NCBI GenBank assembly: GCA_037447605.1
Contig: CM074819.1
Coordinates: 2,303,462-2,367,461 of the forward strand
Reading direction: 5' to 3'
From: Zygnema circumcarinatum
Taxonomy: Eukaryota; Streptophyta; Zygnematophyceae; Zygnematales; Zygnemataceae
Length of the DNA stretch: 64,000 nt
Made by a program: the position numbers and the translations under genes. Positions within the stretch are counted from its first letter, which is position 1, and each line of letters starts with the position of its first letter. The notes beneath the pieces are model-generated. The model was not told the DNA's origin. It did no database searches and saw only the letters and a program-made list of their open reading frames with translations. This document shows positions 1 through 12,388 of this stretch, piece by piece.

Positions 1-1470
1 CAAGGCGGAGAAAAGTGTCGCCAAGCCTTTGATTGGCAGCCTCGAGGTGGGGAAAAAAAAAAGCCGCACACTCCGGAGAGGCGGGAAAATTTTCAGGGGC
101 AGAAAACCTGTCCTGTGACTTTCTTCTTGCTAAGTCAGAGATCGCGTGCTAAAGTTAGTAGTGGATGTCAACTCTGAAAACTTGCACGCATATGAAGTTC
201 GAAAGCCGAATGTGAAGAGGGTCAAAGTTCAGAGCTTCAGCTGTCAGAATCCACAGAATCCGCTCCGCCCTGTTGCATCCCCCAGAACTGCTGCTGGTCC
301 CGCATCATGCGCATGCATGCAGGCATGCAGCGGGCTGAGTTCGCCACCGCCGGCGCTGGCCTCTGCCTCTGCCTCTGCCTTTGCAGCGCCAAGAGCAGGC
401 CCGGCCGTGCTGAAGCTGGCCAGGGAGTGGACCAGCCGCTGGAACGTTTGCCACTCATCGATTCGCGACCCAACCATTGATGATTGGCTTCAACGGCTGC
501 GACGCCGGCGCGGCGGTACCGTACGGCTGCGAGGCCCAGAAAGGGGACGGCCAGCCCGACGGCAGTCACGTCACGCGACGCGTGCAGGGCAGGGCGGAAC
601 CACGAAGGAAAGAGGGAGACGCGCCGCGACAACGGACGGACGGACGGACGGACGGACGGACGGGACCAAGGAACGGCGCAATAGCATTTAGCTTGCAACA
701 TAACCACAAACCTCGATAGTTTTCTGAAAGCCTCGATTCTTCATTCTCCTTTGAACCTGTTTGAAGGCACCCCATGTTTCCACGTATATTTGTATATTTT
801 GGAAGATTAATATTTCCGGTGCGCGGCGCGGCAGGACTGACTCGGCCGGAAGTGTCTTCTAGTTCGTCCGGTGGCTCAAAGAGAAGCACAACACAACACA
901 TCACATCTCATGACAGCAGTGATAGCGATGATGCGAAGGCCCGCGACGGTGGGTTTCAGTGTTGTCCGTATTCATGTCCGAGTCCAAGCCCCGCGCCTTG
1001 CTCGTGTGTCCAGGGGCGCCACCCCCACCAAGAAGCAAAACAAAGCAACCATTCGCATGCGGAGGGTCAGTCCTGAAGGGGCCAACGGACGATGGCTGCC
1101 ACGCATACTGTCGGCAGGCACGCAGTGCTGCACTGCACTGCACTGCGAATGTCAGACTTTCAATCTTTCTCCATGTCCCTTTGAACGCAGACAAGCAAGT
1201 TCGCGGGCTTTGAGAAAAACAACATGTCATTGAGTTTTGCTTATCACATGTGACATGTGGGTTTGAAGAAAACGTTGAGCATGTTTCGCAGAATCCGATT
1301 ACCGCCATCACATGACGAAGTCCCCGGCAACAGCATTCATTAGAATTCAGAAAATTCAAGAGGTGCACATTATATTTTTTAGAGCCCAACGCATCAGGCT
1401 TACAAAAGTTTGCTTTGACGGCTTCCATACCAGCTTGCGCCCAAGGCAGAAGTGCCCGCCCTATCTGAAG
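1..1470. other. Intergenic DNA, no recognised gene
   Basis: I see no conserved protein in either strand of this stretch. Open frames here overlap one another and are compositionally biased. A GGAC tetranucleotide run lies at about 633-662, and short CTCTGC repeats lie at about 360-380. The part next to 1471 is probably the 3' untranslated region of the minus-strand SPOC gene that ends at 1471. Confidence 0.6.
633..662. repeat. (GGAC)n microsatellite
   Basis: About seven head-to-tail copies of the tetranucleotide GGAC, in a GC-rich block. It produces spurious Thr-Asp-Gly-Arg repeats in overlapping frames. Confidence 0.9.
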
Positions 1471-4400
1471 CTACTTTTTGCTGTAGTCCCGCCCATAGGG
1501 GAGCGGAGGCCATCGCCCCCGCCCCTGTTGCGACACCCACGCTGCTGCTGCTGCTGCTTGAGTCGAGCGGGAGGAGGACGGGTGTGCGCGGGGCTCCCAC
1601 TGCTGTGCGGCCACCTGGGAGGGCGGCTCCAGGTGGGACCGCGTTAGCAGCGCCGCTTCGGCAGAAGGGCGCCACGAGGGGGCCACTGCTGCGCCATCCA
1701 TTCTAGAGAAGATGCGATTGGAGGGGTCAAGATAGTGCGATTCCGGAGGTCTGTTGGCGGAAGTGAGAGCATCGGGCACATGGTGCCACGGCGCACCGAG
1801 GACGTGGGTGGCGGGCAGCTGCGTGAGGCAGCTCGGCGCCATCGTCCGAGGCAGCGGCCCCAAAGAGGCAGATGCAGAGAGGGGAGGAGCAGGCGCCCTC
1901 CCAGCAGCCGAAGCGAGTGCAAGCATCTGCTGAGAGACCCCATGACTAGGACCGGCGGACCCATTCACAGCGGCAGCATTGGGCGGGGGCAGAGGCCCCC
2001 CCGATGACACAACGCCAGTTTCAAAATTGAACTCAGGGAGATCGTCAGTGTCCGGAATTGATCCGCCGCCGCCGCCAGCGGCAGTCCCCCGTGCTGCCAC
2101 TACATACGCCTGCCTCCCTGTCCCTGACCTCTCGCTCACGCCTCCGTAAAACCCTCCCTGTTCCTCATGACCCGTCTGGTAATGCGATGGAGGTGCCGAA
2201 CGTCTCTTGCCTGCCTCCACGGGGCTGCCCTCATCCGCCCCTCCCATTCGCCGACGTGGGTCCCGCGCAGCGACTCTCCCTTGAGCATGGCTGCCGGAAT
2301 GGTCAGAGAGACCACCTCTACCCTGCGACTTGCGACCCTCGAACCCCGGCGGAAGAGAGAAATTGGGTTTGCTACTGGAGGGTTTTGTCGGACGCGGACT
2401 GGACGTCTTCACAGGGGTCTGGACAGTCTTTTCCTTGTCTGCGCTGGAGGGACCTTGAGCTTCTGTTTCTGAGCGCTGCAGAAACCACGAGGGCATGCGG
2501 GATCGCCTGCGAATGAAAGCCCCAACAAGGAGCTCTCCCCCGGTGGCAGTCCCCTCCCCCAATGGCAACAGGTAGCCATAGCGTCGAAGGAGGTCCACAC
2601 AATCATCCACCCACGGCAGAAAATAGAGTTCCCCACCCCCCTCTAACTCTGCAAAACCAACCCGTTCACTTTCACGATACTGTTCCGCTGCCTGCACGTC
2701 CACAACCTTGAGTAGGTGATCAGTAACAAAATAATAAAGAAACTGCGTTCCCAACAAATACAGATTTTCCCAACATTGCAAAAAAAGTTTGTGCTAAGCA
2801 GGGAAATGGCCTCCTCGACACTGTTCTAGCTCGCTCTGCTTCTTTCAAACAGGACATCAGTGAGGAAACTCGAACTGATGGAGCGCAATGTGGTCGTCCA
2901 CAGATCTATTTCAGCCTTACCTCTTGCAACAGTTGTTGATTAATCTGCTCCTCAGATTTCCCACTCGCGAGAATTCCAACGACCTGCACAACGCGACAAT
3001 AGCTGGTTTCAAAAAGGAGTCCTGAACGAGTTGGAGGGGAAAAACGAAACAAAGTGGGGAAAAAGAAGGAGGGAATCATTGAGTCCCACCATCACAGCCC
3101 GAGCCCGGGAGCTCTGTAAACTCGCAAGGAAACCCTCCATTTCTGCATATTTTACACGGCCCTTCACTTCCACCAGATCTTCCAAGCAGTCCTTCACTGG
3201 AAGGCGCTCTCCACTGCAAAATCACACGAACCCATTGAATCAGATCCTGTAAACCCATCTTTTTTCGTACAATTCTTTCAATCATCACCCACAAATCACC
3301 ACAACCCAAGAGCTGTCAGGAGCCCAGCTGCTAAAAGTTGAATCTAATTTGAATTACTGCTTACAAGCACTCCACACAAATACTAAGCATACAAAGCATG
3401 TTACCCTAACATTGACACTATCTCGAACAGAGACGCGCGCCTCACCTGCGGTATTCTAACCGAACTCTGCAGAGTCCTGCACTGCCAAACTGCAGCCGTC
3501 CCTGCCAAACCTCCCTGTTCTCCTTTTTCGCTAGCCATTCTTCCTTGTCTATCGAAGCAGCAATCGTTTTTCGATTCCGGGGAGTAGTAGGACTGGGTAG
3601 GTCGAGTTCAGGGGCTGCAGAAGGGCTGCTGGGAGGAGTCGCTTCCTGATCTTGCAAAAAATCCTCCTGGACAACTACTGGACTCTTTCGGCTTCCTGTT
3701 CGAGCTTCCATATACTCATCTAGAGACATGATTGCGGGCAATTTTGCCTCACGTTTGCCTTCTTCCCTAAGCTTTGACTCCTCCTTCACTGCTTGGCCCT
3801 CTTCAAAACTGTTATGTTTGCTTGGAACCTCAGAAAGAGAAGTTGCAGATTCTTCCATTCGCTCCAATGGGACCACCGCTTGTGTCTTTCCCTCGATTCC
3901 TGTTTGCTTTGATGGCTCGGAAGAAATGGGCAATCGGGACGAGCTCAAACCGCCAGCTATAGCTGCGTCGATTGGAACATCCATAGTTTCCTCTCGCTGG
4001 AGAAGCACAACCTCTCCCTTATGCGTTTTCTTTACTACCCGCCACATTGCATCCTCTGATGGTAGCACCACCTGCAGGGCATGCTCCTCAGCTTTGGCGG
4101 TACGCCACTCCGCAAGCTCCCGCGATGCCAGCTGCTCAGCTGTCATAAGGCACAGGGCCTGAGGAGCAATTTCACCACTCATAACGCGCTGCCGCAGCTC
4201 AGGGTTCGCCCTATCTTTGAGATTAAAAAGCAGAGACCGAGCTCTTTCCCGATACTTTTTGCTAGCACCCCCAAATACCGTATACATTTCGTTTTCAATT
4301 TCAGCAGCCAATGCAGCAGCCTTCTTCTTCAGCTCAAACAATTCAGTTAGCTCTTCGATCGTGCGGGCTTGTTCAAGTTTAAGTGGTCCGGCAGTAGCTG

Positions 4401-7400
4401 CGGAAGGCATAGCAGCGGCTGCTTCCACCTCTGCTTTTACCAAAACCGCACCGGATTCAGGACCAGAAAGTTCTCCAGCTGCAGTTAAAGTGTCTGCAGC
4501 CTGCTCTCCTAATGCCACTACTGACCCCCCCCCTTCTGCAATAAGCATATCCAAACCTTCTCCCTGCTCTATCTCAACACTAGATACAGCTGCGCTCTGC
4601 TGCTCAATAGATTCACTTTGTTCGATGTTTTCTGAAAACTGAACTATAGCATTTGAGGAAATTTCTTGACAAGTGTTCCCAATGGCCTCAACAGAGTCAG
4701 ACGCCTTAACAGACGTAACACCCGTATTATCTGAGACTGTCTCTGTCACCAGAGCAAGGGCAGCCGCAAGTGAATCTCGCAATTTCTGCCTCATAACTAC
4801 CTGCGAGTTCTCTACTACTCGATTCCCTGCACCGGCCAAATTACCGCTGGGGAAAACACCAACTGTCCGCGGTGCTGGCTTAATGACCTCACGAAGTCGA
4901 CGCTTATTTGCTGCAGAATTAACTGTTGTTTCTCTCATCCGTTTCTTAGCCAGTGTCTCCTTCTCTGCTGCTTTCTCGCACTCATTTGAACAGTACCACT
5001 GCCTGTCCGTTACCAGTTTTTCACAACCTAGATAAGCACAGGCTTTCTGTTTGCTACCCCCCGGTGAGCTTCCCAGCTGTTTTGGTGAATCTAAGTCTGC
5101 TTTACTGCTCGTCCAGCTGGTCCCTTGAATATGCATGCCACTCCTTGGACTCACCATGCCCTGAGGTCGAGGACTTGCGAGCCTCTCAGAAGACAAAGGC
5201 TCAGTACGAAACGACCGGCTTCCCATGCTGGAGGCACTTTCTGTCCTCTGCAACGATGCTGCACGTGGAAGAGATTCTTCAGCTTGCCGCTTCACACTTA
5301 AATGTGCTCGGATAGCAGCTGGCACCTCGTCAATCCCCTGAAAGCACACGCGGAACGCGTCAGAATGGACTTCTTATGTTAATCTCAGCAGTACGTCTCT
5401 GACTCCAATGTTTAAAGTAGTACATCAGTACTAAAACTCTATCAAGAAACTGGAAGAAAACTACAAATGCAAATGAGGTTGCTATCAGATACGTAACGAC
5501 GACCTGAAAACCAACATTCAACAGTTACAGCCAGGATGTGCGCGGTCAGACATGCTCACCATTGTGACGCTTGCGACAGCTGGTACTACTGTTGAATCTG
5601 TCACATAATTGGAGTCATGCGTGATATTTGAAGCGGCCATTATGAGAGCCACTTTCTCGACTGTCGCTTCACCCGCCTTTTCAACACTTACTGGATCAAC
5701 ATCTGTCATTGAGGTGAGTTCCTGCATTGCAAAGGGCCCCAATGGGTTAGAAGTCGAACAGAACAGAGAGCACTTCCAATCTTGTCGAGAGAAGCAACAA
5801 CTACTTGACACTGCAAAGGAAGTGTTTCCTTTCTATTGATGGATAAAAAACGACAAATTCCAAACCAATTGACTTTTCTCATTGATCGACACAGATGCAT
5901 GAGATATACTTGCACGATACCGATGAGCATTGATGCCGAACGTGAAGTGGCATATATCAGGGTATTTGAAAAAAGATCTGACCTTTGTGGCTACATCGAA
6001 CTCTTTCACGGAAACATCACCACCTCCTCCTTCTGACATTTCATTCATATCCACAGGCTCCTCTTCCTGTGCAATATCTGCTGGCGCAAGTGCACTCTGT
6101 GCCCCACATCCCAAAAACGCCAAATTAGGGCTCGCCGTAGTCGTCATTAAGCAATCTGTGGCAGCAAATCTGACTAGTTCAAGTACTACGTGCAAACAGA
6201 TTTATGCAGAGCTTGAAACAGTGAGAAAGTAATGGCGGGAAGAAGAAAGAGGATGACGAGTGGGTGGGGGCAGGATGTGGGGAGGCGGATGGAGGGAAAG
6301 GGGAGATGAGAGTAGGGAAAGGGAAAGATCAGAAGGAAGAGACTATTCACAGGGAAAAGTCGAAAGAAGAGCATATCGAGTGAACAGTGAGGGAGAGGAG
6401 GGAAGGTGTATGCAGACAAAGCAGGTAAAAGGGAGAGCGGGAGAGGGGATGGGCAGTAGGCGGAAGGAAGGAGGAGAGCGGGGTGGTACGCAAAGACGAA
6501 ACGGAGAGGGAATGAAATACGAAAGAAAGAGGCGAGAGGAACACACGATTAGGAATTGGAAACAAGGAGAGAGAGAGAGAGAAAAGAGAAAGAATATCTG
6601 GGTTGCGAATGCACATTCTAAAACGAAAAAATGAGCAAACATTGGAGATACCTCTGCCCCGCACGGTAATGCCAGAATCACTTCAGACTCATGTTCTGCA
6701 ATGCCGTTCGCATGCGGCTGTACGGCATCATCCTCTCCTCCGCTGCTTAAGCTGCCGGACGGGCTGCCGCTGTGCTGAGGAAAAGCGACTTCATTGCCGG
6801 TGATTACAGCTTCAACAACTTCAGTTCCGTCCTCCGCTGCACTCTCCTTGTCCATCTGTACGAGATGCCCACGAATTCAATAATCCTAAATAACAGACCA
6901 TTAACAGCCAAGCACCCAAGCTCGCTCGTATCTCGTGTGCATGCACATCACCATGACTCCCATCATCACAAACCATCATCGCCACTATATCGTACCTTGT
7001 TGTCTCCCTTTCCCGTCCGCTTCCTTTTGGTACTGCTAGCATTGACATCACATGCAGGGCATATGTAATCCTGAATTCTTCGAGCTTCCTGCACCGCGCA
7101 TAAGGGAGACAGGATTCAGCGCTTTGCAAAAGAAACCAGCTAAGACGGGAATTGGAACTTGAACTTAAACTGAAACTAAAAGTGAAATGGAGTGGCCAGT
7201 AGGAGATGGGTGACCTGCGGCGATATGCCAACGCAGGCACCATGGCACCACTCCAGACAATCCGGACTCTTCATGTTTGCATCGCAGGCAATCATGAACT
7301 CGCCCTCCTCGTATGGCTGACGGCAGAGGCAATAAACCTTCTGCGCCTTCTTCTGCGGCAACTCTACTACGTCATCTCGCAGTTTTGCAGGCAGCCGAAT

Positions 7401-7430
7401 TTCTCGCGCCGGCCTGCCTTCCCTTCCCAT
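1471..7430 (-). CDS. PHD finger / TFIIS central domain / SPOC domain transcription regulator, 9 exons
   Basis: Exons, 5' to 3': 7430-7215, 7088-6996, 6855-6652, about 6175-5983, 5721-5560, 5337-3446, 3213-3090, 2983-2921, 2691-1471. The first two exons carry a PHD finger ([18 protein letters not shown], then WCHGACVG, then YICPACD). The large exon has a Cys zinc motif (CAYLGCEKL ... WYCSNECE) and then the TFIIS central domain (region around [20 protein letters not shown]). The last four exons rebuild a SPOC domain ([45 protein letters not shown]), followed by a long disordered Ser/Pro/Gly tail. The same architecture occurs in the plant SPOC/TFIIS proteins related to animal PHF3/DIDO and yeast Bye1, which bind RNA polymerase II through the CTD and the funnel. 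A nuclear role in transcription elongation is inferred. Frame is kept at every junction except the acceptor of the exon near 6175, which I could not fix. The start at 7430 is the first ATG before the PHD finger and follows a purine-rich leader. Confidence 0.88.
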
Positions 7431-8365
7431 GTGCCTCCCACCCCCCCTTTCCCCCTCTCCCTCTCACACCTTTCCTTCCTTTCTCTCCCTCCTGCACTTA
7501 TTCCCTTATCTTCCTTCTCCCTCTATCTCTCTCTCCTCCCCCTTCCTCCTCCCACTCCCTCCTCCCTCACCCTCTCCCAACCCTAACCGCGCCCGCCTGA
7601 AGCGCGGCTGCCGCTCGCCCCCACAGCACTACAGCACCGGAGCAGGGCCGCCACTCAGCACTCGCGAGAAAGCCTCCGGGAACTCCACGCGCAGAGTGGA
7701 CTCCACAGTGGACCTAGCAGATCCACCCTGCCGTACTGCGGTTGATCCCACCGACAGGCACTAGCGTGTGGGCCGGATCCAGTTGGGCCGGCCCTCGTTC
7801 CATGTGGCTGCAGCTGTACCTCGGATGACGTGTGCATGCCCGCACCGTCAAATGGCGCGCTGCCACGTCCGTCGGCGCGCCTGCCCGCGAAAGGTTCCCC
7901 CTCTGCCCGCCCGGCCATTCATCCGCGCCACGTGGCTGTGGCCCATTCGCCGACGCAACACGGCCCTCCCTAGGATGCATGCATGCGCGCGTGCATTCCT
8001 CCCGACCCGGCAGTTGCAGTTGCCAATCTGATCCACCCCCCATGGCATGGCATGGTATGGCATGGCATGGCATGTCCTGTGAAACGAGCAAGCCCGGCCC
8101 GGCCCGGCCTGGCAGGCAGGTAGGCTCCGACAGGGCGGGCATGGAACACGACACGGCACGGAACTGCGGGGGACGGAACGGGACGGAACGCAACGGCGTG
8201 CGCGGTGATGCCGGGCCGCGAGGCGAGGCGAGGCGAAGCGCGCTTTAGGGCAGAAGGGGAGGAAGGCTCGAGGGAGAGAGAGCGCGAGGGAGGGAGGGAG
8301 GGAGGCGCTGCAGGGAGGGAAGGAAAGCGGGAGAAAGCCCACGCGTGTTTTCGGAGGCGGCAGCC
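7431..8365. promoter_or_regulatory. Divergent intergenic region between the SPOC gene and V-ATPase subunit E
   Basis: About 0.93 kb between two ATG codons that face away from each other, so it probably holds both promoters and 5' leaders. It contains a long CT-rich tract (about 7430-7580; GA-rich in the sense of the minus-strand gene), an ATGGC pentamer run at about 8041-8075, GGCCC/GGCAG repeats at about 8095-8120, and AGGCG and GGGA repeats at 8218-8330. I see no certain TATA box. Confidence 0.55.
8041..8075. repeat. (ATGGC)n microsatellite
   Basis: Imperfect run of GGCAT/ATGGC pentamers in the shared promoter region, with one TATGG variant. Confidence 0.85.
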
Positions 8366-10632
8366 ATGAACGACGCAGATGTCTCTAAGCAGGTGCAGCA
8401 GATGGTGCAGTTCATCCAGCAGGAGGCTGAGGAGAAGGCCAATGAGATCTCCGTCGCAGCGGAGGAGGTCAGTGGCTCACTTCGTTATTGTATTTCCATC
8501 GGACTCTGTAGTGCTGACTTTCTCTTCGGTTTTCTACCTTGGATGCATTTTTCATGCCTGCTTGTTTTCCCGTCGTCCAGTCTCCCCTTGCTGTTCGTGG
8601 ATCTCCCTCGCTATCGCACTCGACATTCTGCACCTTCTCTCTCCATATTTTGCTAGTAATAACTTCGTGTCGCTTCCTCAGTCTGTCCTGCACTCCTCCC
8701 TTGTCATTTTCTGTGTATGGCCAATGAGATCTATGGAGCTGATGAAACGCTTTGGCGATTCTGTTCCATATCGACATTGCTCCGTTTCTCTTTTTCTCTC
8801 TCTCTCTCCTTCTCTCCCTCTCACAGTGTTGATCGTCCCCTCCCACTGCGTAGCTTCCTTTTCTCCTTTCCTCTGGTTGATTCTCACTTTGTTTCTCCTC
8901 TGGCTTCTCGCACTCCTCAAATTTTCTCATTTGTATCTTCATGCCTCGCGCTCTTTCTCGTTTTCTCTCCGCTTCTCTCTTTTCGAGCGTCTCACTTACC
9001 TTTCTACTGCACATCGTCAGTTTTCCTCGTCCTCTTTCCTTCCTTTTATCTGGATCCTCTCCTCCGCTTTCAAGATATTCGGGTTGAGATGGGCTGATGA
9101 CGGAAATCTCAAAATTTTGTGCACATTGCAGGAATTCAACATCGAGAAGCTGCAGCTAGTGGAGGCAGAAAAACGGAAGATTCGGCAGGAATATGAACGC
9201 AAGGAGAAGCAGGTCGAGATAGCGAAGAAAATGTATGGAGTAAAGATTCCGTTGTGTCTCCTGCTTGTCAATCTTATGGTTGATGTTTTCCTTCCGATGC
9301 GTGCTGGTTCTTTCTAGCAGAGTCTTTTTCTTATTTCCTTTGAGTCTTCTTTACTGGGACCGTGTAAATTAGCCATTTTCATGCCTAGACGTAGCTTTTG
9401 CTTTAGAACCAACCATACATTTGCTGTTAAGTTCCGCTAGCTTCTGACAATAACTATTTTCGGATGTTTTTTTGGCTCTGCAGCGATTATTCGAAGCAGC
9501 TTAACGCCTCTCGACTGAAGGTCCTTCAGGCGCAAGATGAGATTGTGAAGTCTTTGAAGGCAGGGGCAGAGGCGGAGATTGGCAAGTTCTCTCACAACAA
9601 ACATGCCTACCATACCCTGATGAAGGATCTTATTGCTCAGGTATTTCTCTATCTTCTGTAATCTTGTTACATCGTCCCTGTCCCTCTAATGATAAGCGTC
9701 TGAGCTAGATAGCTTTAAGTATAAAGGGTGCGTGGCTCGTTCTTGAATCAGATAATGAGTTAGTCTTGTATGAGTCCTGGCTTTGCAAATATTACATTCT
9801 TCAGTCTAGCCGGTAGACCAGTGCTTGCACTTTCTGATAGACGCTGTTGGGTGCAGGCATTAATCCGACTTAAGGAGCCGGCAGTTCTGCTGAGATGCAG
9901 AGAAATCGATGTTTCCGTCGTACATTCAGTTCTGAATGGTGCACGAGAAATATATGCTGAGAAGACGGGGCTCAAAGCACCTTCCGTTGACGTCGACCAA
10001 AAGAAGTTCCTGCCACCTGCGCCCGGTCATCATGTTACAGGACCCACCTGGTGAGATTTTGCAACTGAACCTATTGCAAAGCAATTTCTTTGTGCGTTGT
10101 TTCTTGGAAGATGAATGCCGCAATGAAGTTGTTCTTGTTGCTGTGTTGCTGGCATATACGTCGATCATTTTTTCCTACTTTTATTTGTGCATATCATGGA
10201 TTTTCAGTCCAACTGAAGCCATGTATTCTCTCGACCTTTTTTGCAGTTCCGGTGGAGTGGTGGTTGCTTCCAAGGATGGCCGCGTGGTGTGCTCTAACAC
10301 ATTGGACGCGCGTCTGGAGATCGCAGTCCGTCAAAATCTGCCGCTGGTGCGTTGTTTTTTGACAGTGTTTCCACTCCTGTACTGCATATACTGCAGTTGG
10401 TTAGGGTACAGGATACTTCACCTTTTATCAATATCGCTCAATTCAGCATTGTCCTACCAGCATGAAGCTTAATTTTACGGCTAGGTCGTCCTACTTTATG
10501 TGAGGACGGCTTTTTTTGCTTTTCTGACAGTTTGGAATACGGAACGGGCTGATGCTTGAAGGCTTCTCACGGAATGCTGTTCGTTTGCAGATCCGGAAGG
10601 CTCTGTTCAAGTCGAGCGTTGTCTCCGAATGA
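8366..10632 (+). CDS. VHA-E: V-type proton ATPase subunit E, 6 exons, 231 aa
   Basis: Exons 8366-8467, 9132-9232, 9484-9640, 9857-10050, 10247-10346 and 10591-10632 join in frame into 231 residues, the usual length of plant subunit E (about 230). The N-terminal coiled coil is diagnostic (SKQVQQMVQFIQQEAEEKAN, then EEFNIEKLQLVEAEKRKIRQ, then QLNASRLKVLQAQDE). The C-terminal globular half includes GGVVVASKDGRVVCSNTLDA and ends KALFKSSVVSE. Subunit E pairs with subunit G to form the peripheral stalks that hold V1 to V0 in the vacuolar, Golgi and endosomal proton pump. All introns are GT-AG. The ATG at 8366 is preferred because the family starts at MNDADV-like sequence. The intron 8468-9131 is long and strongly pyrimidine-rich. 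The gene is divergent from the SPOC gene upstream. Confidence 0.97.
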
Positions 10633-11553
10633 GCACTCCGCGATGGCCTGTCGAACGGTACTCGGTTTGTTTGGATGTGTTCTGTCACCAGTTGGCGGAA
10701 AAAGTTTCCCACTTGGCAAGCACTTGGTTCCAATGAGGGTGGAACTACTTGTTGCAAAAGCGTAGGGATAGTCCAGGTGGCAGCCCCAATGTCATAGCGG
10801 ATCACTCCCGCACTGCTGTGGACCTTTGGAGTGAAGGGCAGCTCCACCCTGCGGCTGCTTCTGTCTGCAGTGGATGACGGGCATGTGGGCGATGCAGCTG
10901 CATGCCACATACAGCTACAGCTACAGTTACATGTCCACGGTCTGCAGCATCTAAAGAGCATGGTGCAGGATGGTAGGAAGAATGACTTTACATGTCCCAT
11001 TATGTAATATGTTTCATACGTTGTTTACGCTGATTTACTGCACTGTTTTGGGCCGTCTATTGGTTGAGCTGCAACGCAAGGGGAACCTTGTTGTTCCACG
11101 CCACAGCCAGTTTGTGGATGTCGTTGGCCGTTCCTGCCTTTGTGTAGGCGTGCCCCCTGCCCCCTTTCCCCCCTCCCCGCCTGCTATTGCAGCGCCGCAC
11201 CGGCCTGTGTCTGTGAACAGCGACTCGTCTTGGAAGGCTGAAGCATTTGAATGCGAAACAGGCACGCACACTGGCTGATGCCTTACGCAATTTGAAGGGT
11301 TCGCTGGCTGCTCACCGAGTTGTACCGCAATGCTGCACTGGGCTATCGGAAATGTTTCAGGGCATTGCCGAGCTTCGTTTTTTCAGAACAAGAAGGGGGC
11401 GGTGCATGACGCATAGGAAGGGGTTATGCGGCCCATCAAATGCAATGGCCTCCAACATGATCTCCACTAATAAACAGGACAAACGTTCTTCAGTGGAGTG
11501 ATCCATTCAGTGGATAAAAAGGGAATAGAGATTACTAAATGAGTGCTGTTTCC
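10633..11553. other. Convergent intergenic region / 3' untranslated regions
   Basis: Lies between the stop of V-ATPase subunit E and the stop of the minus-strand gene at 11554. No supported coding block was found. It should contain the 3' UTRs of both genes. Confidence 0.6.
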
Positions 11554-12388
11554 TCAATACCCCCCTTGCCTGCGCATGCGGTTCTTTTGATTGCGAGTTT
11601 GCCGCTTGCCGTCGTTATCTCTCAAATACATAATGGCGAGTAAAATGCCCCAAAACCCGAATGTCCAAAAGAAATTCCCGCCACCGCCCCCCCCTCCCCC
11701 ACCGCCTCCCCCCTCGCTCCCGCCACCTCCAGGTCCTCCTTGGTCCAGTTTTGGCGTCATGCTTTTCGCATCTGCAGGCCAGACAGTGCAGCCAGGCAGG
11801 GGGGGGTCAGGATCGGGGGGACAATGAGAAACGGGAGGGGAACTCTGCTGCTGCACCAATACGTTGACGGTTGGGCGCAGCGTGTCCTGACTCTCCGAGG
11901 TGGCGTGGTAACAGTGCAAACTCACCTTGTGGCGTCTTCTTCGCTACAGCCTGCTGCTGTTTCTGAATCGTCTGCTGAGAGGATCCGGATGCCTCACCAG
12001 AGCATCGTGTCTTCTGCAGCAACCAGTCCCAGCGGCAGAAGAGTGACAAAAGTGAGCACGCAACAAGCACACGGCAGCTACAGCATTAGTTTTATATGGT
12101 TCGAATGCAGCCATAGAAATGGATTGCTTTCGGTCCTTCAACCCCCTACGGACAAAACAAATTGATTCTGCATCCTTAGCAATGGACTCAAAAGAAGGGC
12201 AGATGACTCCTTACCGAAGATGCCTGGCACGCGACAGAAGCAGAAATCGTGTAAGAGGCTGCTAATTGGCACCGTGCAGCTTGTGTCCGCGGCAGGTTAG
12301 TGCAGCAGCGGCCAATGGACGAAGAATTCAGGTTGACCAACGTAAGAGCTTCTGCGGCCAAGAAGGAACCATTGTGGTGATATGGCAT
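11554..12388 (-). CDS. Small glycine-rich single-pass membrane protein with probable plastid transit peptide, 3 exons, 159 aa
   Basis: I do not recognise the family. Exons 12388-12215, 12013-11926 and 11771-11554 join in frame (phases 0 and 1, GT-AG) into 159 residues. The first 58 residues are rich in Ser, Ala, Leu and Arg and poor in acid, like a chloroplast transit peptide. Next comes a polar Gln-rich segment (QQTIQKQQQ) and a tract of about 20 mostly Gly residues. One hydrophobic segment follows (NFFWTFGFWGILLAIMYLRD), then a basic tail (KRQTRNQKNRMRRQGGY). Plants have several small thylakoid or envelope proteins with a transit peptide, glycine linker and one span, so a plastid membrane location is likely but inferred. 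The conserved splice phases argue for a real gene. It is convergent with V-ATPase subunit E and divergent from the PPR gene. Confidence 0.68.

Noticed and set aside
4217-5035. Plus-strand Ser/Ala-rich frames opposite the SPOC gene
   Set aside because: Antisense shadows of a large conserved minus-strand exon.
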